A stretch of 64,000 nucleotides of DNA, from contig NW_020313044.1 in NCBI RefSeq assembly GCF_003265705.1, positions 6,650,012-6,714,011 on the forward strand, written 5' to 3'. Within the stretch, counting starts at the first letter, position 1, and each line of letters starts with the position of its first letter. Source of the DNA: Callorhinus ursinus (Eukaryota > Chordata > Mammalia > Carnivora > Otariidae). Shown in pieces: positions 57,297 through 64,000 of this stretch. The position numbers were made by a program, and so were the translations under genes. Below the pieces are notes generated by a model, which made no database searches, was not told the origin of the DNA, and worked only from the letters and a program-made list of their open reading frames with translations.

Positions 57297-57779
57297 TCCT
57301 TCATCCCACTGATGATTCAGGACCACTGAGAATGACACAGCTATTGCCAGAATCTGGTAACTTCTTTCCTCTCCACAATGGTGTTTCTCAAATACTCTGG
57401 TTTACTCTGAAGAGTAAAGATCTTCATGGCTTTCTGCTCCAATTATTGCCATTCGCCAGTTGGGAAAAGAACTTAGTGAAAACAATGTATTTTTCTTCAC
57501 CAAGCACATTTAACGTGGAGTGGAATGGGTGGATTATGAACATAATATATGTCTTAGAATTAGGAGTATGAATGATTTACCTTTGACCATGAATTAGTTT
57601 ACTATTTAAAAATCAATCTCTTCATTAAAATTTGCATCACTGCACTACATCAGTAAACAATAACCTATATTGATATTAAAAAGGATTAACAGACGGTACT
57701 TTATTATAATTAAAATCAGGAATAACATCAACTAAAATCATGACCAACTCAGTCAACACTGATGTTTTCTCCCAATAAG
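57297..57779. other. Unassigned sequence
   Basis: No recognised element. Confidence 0.4.
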
Positions 57780-57890
57780 ATCGTAAACTCTAAAAACACA
57801 GAGACAGTGCCATTCTTGTTTACAATTATATCACCCACACTTAGCACCGTCATTGGCACATACTAAGCACTCAGTAAATATTTTGGCATA
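57780..57890 (+). mobile_element. L2 3' end
   Basis: AGACAGTGCCATTCTTGTTTA, TGGCACATACTAAGCACTCAG and TAAATATTTTGGC: sense L2 tail. Confidence 0.7.
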
Positions 57891-58336
57891 CTGACAGCTC
57901 GGTGTTCCACTTTAACACTGTGGAACTTCCAACTCTCTGTAGGTATGTGTGTAGAACAGGAACTTTGCAATTTGCAATGTAATTTGTAACTCTCAGCCTC
58001 TAAATACTAATAGTGAGTTCATTTTGTTTATAAATACCACATTTTATTAATTCCTAATTATTTCCCAAAGTAGATTATTAGTAGGTCATCTTTAGTTATA
58101 TGTAAAACTAAAACTAATTGGAAGAGTGTGCCATTTGCTCATGAACTGAAGAAAGGATTGGCCTCTTTTGAAGTACTTTGAGCTTGTTTCCAGGTTTCTA
58201 CTTTGAGAACCATTGCTCTAGGCTATGTGACAGTGGTAAACTAAGTCTCACCAATAAAATTGGTTATCACTGTGCTGACCAAGAACCTTTTTATCAGTTC
58301 TTTTATTTTCAGGTTCTGTTCTGGGCAAAACATCCA
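57891..58336. other. Unassigned; MER5-like scrap at 58,190-58,222
   Basis: TACTTTGAGAACCATTGCTCTAG near 58,200 looks like one end of a MER5-type element; the rest is unassigned. Confidence 0.4.
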
Positions 58337-58352
58337 TGTTTGTTGGAATCTT

Positions 58353-58550
58353 TTTTTTTTCAAAGATTTTATTTATTTATTTATTTGAGAGAGAGAGAGA
58401 ATGAGAGATAGCACAGGAGGGAAGAGGGTCAGAGGGAGAAGCAGACTCCCTGCTGAGCAGGGAGCCCGATGTGGGACTCCATCCCGGGACTCCAGGATCA
58501 TGACCTGAGCCAAAGGCAGTCGCTTAACCAACTGAGCCACCCAGGCGCCC
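58353..58550 (-). mobile_element. CAN-type SINE with perfect 16-bp TSD
   Basis: Reversed copy with GAGGGTCAGAGGGAGAAGCA and GCCACCCAGGCGCCC. Duplication TGTTTGTTGGAATCTT at 58,337-58,352 and 58,551-58,566. Confidence 0.97.
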
Positions 58551-58566
58551 TGTTTGTTGGAATCTT

Positions 58567-59699
58567 ACATCATGATTACTTCTTTGTTTTCTAAGCCTCT
58601 GTCCATTTAATTTCTTCTTTGGGCATTACATAACTATCATTTTTGTCTGATTCTTTTTTTTTTTTTAAGTAACTGAAAGTCCCTTTTTTTGATATTTCAT
58701 GTTCCCAGATGACCACTGCTGACAGAACCTCAGCATGTCTGCATTATGCCTAATTCTTTATTTTCTGTTACTAATAGACTTAATTTTCTCCTCAATACAT
58801 CACGAATAGAGTTTAGAGCAATAAGAATTGTCATATTTAGTTGCCAAACTCCATGCAAAGCTTTAAGTAACCAGAGATTTATTCTCTACAGCATAGTGCT
58901 TCAGTCTCTCCTATACATGGTGATAGATCTGGTAGTAGTTCTACCTGTGACTTCAAGTTAGGGCTGCTTCACTAATGGTTTATTTTTTAATTTTTTTTTC
59001 ACTAATGGCTTATAATTATGTCTTCATGTAGTGTATTATTTAGGACCTCAACTACTGTTGAAAGTAGCTGTGTTTGGGGATTCAGAATACTAGCTTAATG
59101 CTTTAATTTGCTTCTCTGCATTAGTGACAGACAAGTTCTGGTGACTTTTGTACCTCACCTGCTTCCAAAGTCAGTTTCTTCCCATGAGTTGAACTTTGGA
59201 AATGCTTTTTGGAGAAATGGTCACAGAAGACAATACTATCATCCATTTCACTGGACCCACTCCCATCTCTTATATTTGCTGCACCAGAACTAAATAGGAT
59301 CCCAGACTCCAATTGGTATTTTTTGATCAGCCTGAGAGTCAATGTGCATGTTTAATTGCCACTATGAAGCAATCTGATAATTGCATTTTCCAGCAGTACC
59401 AGTCAAATGGACTTTTAAAGCATTCACCAAAAAGATGGTCTTTATGTGCTATCCTTGGGTGCAAATGCAGTATTTTATAGAGCAGATCTCTTCCCTTTGA
59501 TTACTTGGATGAAAAATGATTTGTGATTACACTAGACAGACACATGCACACATGCACACATGGTTCTTTTCACCACTACCCCCCCCCCAGTAGTTCAGAC
59601 CACCACTGCTCTCTCTTGGCAAGACTTCTGTGACCGACTCTTCCCTAGCCTCTTTGGCTCCAAGTGAACCTCCCTCTGTCTAGTGTGAGATCTAGATCC
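58567..59699. other. Unassigned sequence
   Basis: Contains CACACATG tandem words (about 59,543-59,562) and a C10 run near 59,580. No gene recognised. Confidence 0.4.
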
Positions 59700-60250
59700 T
59701 ACAGTGACTGCTGATAGCCCTCAGGATACCATCAGACCTTCAACAGCCTTCAAAGACCTTCATGCTCTATATTTCCATCTCTTCATGCTCCCTTCCCACT
59801 CCCCTCCTCTTCTCATCTCAGATTCCAAGCTAAAGCCACACTGAATTCCATGTGATGTGTTCTCCCACTTCTGGGCTTTTGAATAAACTCATCTATTTAA
59901 CTAGAACACTTCTTTCTTTCCTCATTCTCTCTTCCCTTTTGAGTCTCAGTATTTATTGTTCTTCAGATTTCAGCATGGACATGACTGCCTTCAGAAGGCA
60001 TTCACTGGCAATACATCCTGAAGAAGCACTTTGCCTGGGAGGTTCCAGAGCACCAAGTACCTTCCCCATTAATGCCCTTGCCATGCTGTGTCATAACTGC
60101 CTCCTGACTTGCGTGTTTCCCCTCTCCCCTTGACTGTGAAGACCATGAATTTAGGAACTATGACTTGTTCATTGCCAAATCTCTATTGTCTAGAATAATG
60201 CTTGACACACAGTAGGCATTCAATAAATGTTTGTTCAACAAATAATTCAT
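59700..60250 (+). mobile_element. L2 3' region
   Basis: CAAAGACCTTCATGCTCTAT, CTAAAGCCACACTGAATTCC, GAGTCTCAGTATTTATTGTTC, CAGAAGGCATTCACTGGC, then GACACACAGTAGGCATTCAA and TAAATGTTTGTTCAACAAATA: ordered L2 body and tail. The 93-codon frame at 59,852 is not a gene. Confidence 0.75.
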
Positions 60251-61280
60251 GTAGAGACTTTGCCACATATGAATTATTTTATGTGTATTACATTTCATTT
60301 TCTTTAAGAAGCCTACAAGAAAATGTTTGATAATGATAATAAGATACTCTATAAAAGTTGTTTTTAATATGGTTATTTTAATGATGTGGTAAAATGTCCT
60401 GTTCTTTCATAGAACTAAGGCCATTCATAAAGGCAAATGTATTTTAAAAAATATTTTGCAGTTGTTAAAAGGAAGACACCAAATGGTACAGATATGTGAC
60501 TGTTTTTCTTCCCATCGGTTACCATGGGATACCTCCCTTCAAAAACATCCTCTCTAAGATAGATGCTCATGTCTGTGACAGTAAGGTCCATGAAGTAAAT
60601 TGACTTTGAGCAAGTAACAGTAAATATAGAATATCAATGTGATCAGAGATAATGGATGTCAGAGCCAGCTAGGAGAAAAATAGAAAATAATTATCTGATA
60701 GAGGAACAAACACATCTATCTATACCATAATTTTTTAAATGTTTATAGCCTTTGCTATCAAGTATACTACTTTGTGATGAGTTTAAATATTTTGCCCTCC
60801 AGTTTATCAAACTTCACTCAATATATGCAACTCAAGTATTAAAATTGAAATGGAAACACTTGTGTCACAGATCATATTGAGCTAATAATTAATCGTGCCT
60901 CCTAATTTCAGTACCTCCCACTATCCTCTTCTTGATTGTGGATGACAGGAAGGAGAGTCCTATGGGTACTTCTCAGCCTGACTTTCATCTGCTTTGAAAA
61001 TCAGTTTGAATTCACTCAAAAAAAAAGAAAAAAAATCCAGTTCTCTTTATCTGCCTCCAGGGCCCAGCTCTTTCGGAGAATAAATTGTCCTGGGCTTTAA
61101 TAAAATATATATATATATTTTTAATTTGAATTCAGTTATAATAGATTCTACAAAACAAGTAAGTTGTGCTTATAACCAAAAGCTTTCCTGTTCCCAAGAA
61201 GAATGTTATGGTCAGCCTTTGACAGTTTTGAAGTGTTTAGGCTATGGTTAAATCCAGTATTGTTTAAGAGTTCTAAGGGA
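60251..61280. other. Unassigned AT-rich sequence
   Basis: No recognised repeat besides (AT)n at 61,107-61,120. Confidence 0.4.
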
Positions 61281-61479
61281 GGGGCACCTGGGTGGCTCAG
61301 GTGGTTAGGTGTCTTTGGCTGAGGTCATGATCCCAGGGTCCTGGGATTGAGTCCTGCATCAGGCTCCCTGCTCAGTGGGGAGTCAGAGGGAGACACTTCT
61401 CCCTCTGCCTGCCGCTCCCCCTGCTTATACTCTCTCTCTCTGTGTCAAATAAATAAATAAAATCTTAAAAAAAAAAAAC
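61281..61479 (+). mobile_element. CAN-type SINE, diverged
   Basis: GGGCACCTGGGTGGCTCAGG, GGTCATGATCCCAGGGTCCT, GCCGCTCCCCCTGCTTATAC and AAATAAATAAATAAAATCTT with an A tail. No clear target duplication, suggesting an older insertion. Confidence 0.95.
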
Positions 61480-62599
61480 ATAAAGTAGAAAAACTTAACC
61501 AATGACATTTCATTCTAAATTATGTAGTATGATCAAATGTGATCATCCAGAATTTTTATATTCTTTGTACAGAGGTTATGCATCCTGTGTGTTTTTTAAA
61601 AAGGAAACATTTTAAATCCACAGATTGACACTTTCAATCTTCAGTGGATTTAAGATTTTGTTGTTTCTCAGTAATCTCTTAAGTTTCTTTATATACCTTA
61701 ACACAGCAGAGAAACTGGATTTTGTATATAAAAATGTCCATGTGAAATGCTGTCTGTCACAAGTACTGGGGGAGGGGGATATCTTGTATATGATATTCTT
61801 AGAGGTAATAATGCATGAACTTATTTTTATAAACTCTTGGACTATGTATTTGACATGTAAAATATGTACAGTATTGTCAGCCATCTCTTAAAAGTGAGCC
61901 TATAAATATTGTTGTATAATTTCTTTTGGTCAAGAACATTTGGACTAAGTAGTGCCACTCGGGTCAGGATTTTTTTCAGTGCCATTTAGCAAACCAACTG
62001 TCTCTAGTCTATGCAACTAGCAAAAATTTGTGTGATGCAACAGAATACGGTTCTCACACTTTGAATTTCACACAAGGGATTCTTCACTATTCTTCTGGAA
62101 CCTAGTCTAGCAAAATTAGAGGAAAGGCCATAAGGAGATTTCTGTTAAGGAGAAAAAGCCTCCATTTTCAGGCTCAGCAGTTGAATCTACTATATATAAT
62201 AGTGTCTACTATCTCAACCCTCCAAAGTTCATAGAGTGTTGGGACTTATTTCTGCTTTCTGTGGGGTAGATGGATAAAATTGGGCAGCTAAAGTTTTCAG
62301 TCCCATGTGCCTCCTAAATATAGGTTAAGTTGACTTGTAGATACAAAGTAGCAAACTATCCTGAATACTTGTTGTTGGTGGAGGGTTTGTGTGTGTATGT
62401 GTGTATTTTTTAATAAACAAGGTGATATTTTCTGTCACATGCCATTCAATTTTCTGTCAAACAGTTGTATAAAGCAGCAAAACTGAAAGGGGGGATGATT
62501 GTTGTATACACTCTAAATTGCTTCACATAGTCTCATTTGAGATAATTGGTGTAAGAATCATGACTTTTTATATTTGGAAATCAAATAAAAATGGGAAAA
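61480..62599. other. Unassigned sequence
   Basis: About 1.1 kb without a recognised element; a TG-rich stretch at about 62,386-62,406. Overlapping frames on both strands at 61,612-61,891 are unsupported. Confidence 0.4.
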
Positions 62600-62788
62600 A
62601 AACAAGTTTGGAAGTTTTCCTTCCATTTCTATTTTTTGGAACAGCTTTGGAAGAATAGGTATTAATTCTTCTTTAAATGTTTGGTAGAATTCCCTTGAGA
62701 AGCCATCTGGCCCTGGGCTTTTGTTCGTTGGGAGATTTTTGATGACTGCTTCAATTTCCTTAGTGGTTATAGGTCTGTTCACGTTTTC
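62600..62788 (-). mobile_element. Inverted 5' arm of a young L1 (RT domain start)
   Basis: On the minus strand this encodes the start of the ORF2 reverse transcriptase region, with [20 protein letters not shown] and the diagnostic SPGPDGF (complement near 62,701-62,720). It points away from the longer arm to its right, as expected of a 5' inversion. Confidence 0.93.
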
Positions 62789-64000
62789 AGACTCCACCCC
62801 AAAACTGCTAGAACTCATACAGGAATTCAGTAAAGTGGCAGGATATAAAATCAGTGCACAGAAATCAGTGGCATTCCCATACACCAACAACAAGATGGAA
62901 GAAAGAGAAATTAAGGAGTCGATCCCCTTTACAATTGCACCCAAAACCATAAGATACCTAGGAATAAATCTAACCAAAGAGGCAAAGAATCTGTACTCAG
63001 AAAACTATAAAATACTCATGAAAGAATTTGAGGAAGACACAAAAAATGGAAAAACTTTCCATGCTCATGGATTGGAAGAACAAATATTGTGAAGATGTCA
63101 ATGCTACCTAGAGCAATCTACACATTCACTGCAATCCCCATCAAAATACCATCCACTTTTTTCAAAGAAATGGAACAAATAATCCTAAAATTTGTATGGA
63201 ACCAGAAAAGACCCCGAATAGCCAGAGGAATGATGAAAAAGAAAAGCAAAGCTGGCGGCATTACAATTCCGGACTTCCAGCTCTTACAAAGCTGTCATCA
63301 TCAAGACAGTATGTTACTGGTACAAAAACAGACACATAGATCAATGGAACAGAATAGAGAGCCCAGAAATGGACCCTCAACTCTATGGTCAACTCATCTT
63401 TGACAAAGCAGGAAAGAATATCTAATGGAAAAAAGACAGTCTCTTCAACAAATGGTGTTGGGAAAATCGGACAGCCACATGCAGAAGAATGAAACTGGAC
63501 CATTTCCTTACACGACACACAACTCAAAATGGTTGAAAGACCTAAATGTGAGATAGGAATCCATCAACATCCTAAAGGAGAACACAGGCAGCAACCTCTT
63601 TGACCTCAGCCGCAACAACTTCTTCCTAGAAACATCGCCACAAGCAAGGGAAGCAAGGGCAAAAATGAACTATTGGGACTTCATCAAGATAAAAAGTTTT
63701 TGCACAGCAAAAGAAACAGTCCACAAAACCAAAAGACAACTGACAGAATGGGAGAAGATGTTTGCAAATGACATATCAGATAAAGGGCTAGTATCCAAAA
63801 TGTATAAAGAACTTATCAAACTCAACACCCAAAGAACAAATGATCCAATCAAGAAATGGGCAGCAGACATGAACAGACATTTTTCCAAGGAAGACATCCA
63901 GATGGCCAACAGACACATGAAAAAGTGCTCAATGTCACTCGGCATCAGGGAAATCCAAATCAAAACCTCCATGAGATACCACCTCACACCAGTCAGAATG
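62789..64000 (+). mobile_element. Main arm of the same L1, runs off the window
   Basis: Sense ORF2 from just after the reverse transcriptase core: [40 protein letters not shown], then [20 protein letters not shown] and [14 protein letters not shown], ending at the window edge within [17 protein letters not shown] ... [10 protein letters not shown] frameshift lies near 63,088-63,092, where one frame ends and the next begins, and more follow by 63,400. The catalytic part between the two arms is absent, so ORF2 is inactive. Confidence 0.95.

Noticed and set aside
57227..57571. 114-codon plus-strand frame
   Set aside because: Its first part lies in a MER5A-like transposon and the rest shows no domain.

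Overview
The window is repeat-rich nuclear DNA from a carnivoran mammal. The main evidence is a set of about 20 tRNA-Lys-derived CAN-type SINEs (body ending in GCCACCCAGGCGCCC on the minus strand, or GCCTGGGTGGCTCAGT on the plus strand), plus the carnivore-type L1 3' end at 19,010-19,370. The SINE tails (CCCTCTGACCCTCTTCC and CTCCCCCTGCTTGTG-like variants) and the absence of the dog-specific SINEC_Cf sequence suggest an arctoid caniform (bear, seal or mustelid group). That placement is inferred from remembered repeat families and was not searched. Two N runs (15,143-15,152 and 32,096-32,195) show a draft assembly.

I found no host protein-coding exon, no conventional RNA gene and no CRISPR-like array. 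The longest open frames belong to L1 ORF2 (for example 32,204-32,793 minus), to a degraded retroviral env (191-579 minus) or to chance. The window is therefore intergenic or deep intronic, and the sequence cannot tell which.

Layout. 0-4.6 kb: a decayed, internally deleted class I endogenous retrovirus on the minus strand, with an env transmembrane remnant at the left and a CpG-dense 5' LTR/leader-like block with a ~40-bp tandem repeat at 3.7-4.45 kb. 5.4-6.2 kb: repeat-free sequence with two spaced POU octamers. 6.6-12.65 kb: SINE, old L1M, then a long antisense L1 carrying five SINEs. 12.7-23 kb: mostly old unique sequence with MIR, L2, MER5-like and L1 tail fragments. 23.2-25 kb: a second antisense L1 with three SINEs. 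25.4-31.9 kb: MIR/L2 nest and an MLT1-like LTR. 31.9-32.8 kb: a young 5'-truncated L1 with a perfect 20-bp target duplication and an internal gap. 33-54 kb: unique sequence scattered with MIRs, L2s, SINEs, two MLT1-like LTRs (at 36.6 and 53.4 kb) and a 96-nt pure pyrimidine tract. 54.8-57.0 kb and 62.6-64 kb: two L1 copies with 5' inversions; the second runs off the right edge.

No set of genes works together here. The history is one of layered retrotransposition, and insertion order can be read from nesting: MIR is interrupted by L2-like or other old repeats, while L1 and MLT1 are interrupted by SINEs. I did not find a convincing undescribed biological system. The best leads are the CpG-dense LTR block, the octamer-bearing stretch, a tail-less SINE with target duplications and a 14-bp inverted repeat in AT-rich unique DNA. 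All family names come from memory of consensus sequences, without a RepeatMasker run, and most ends are accurate to about 10-30 bp unless a target-site duplication (TSD) is given.
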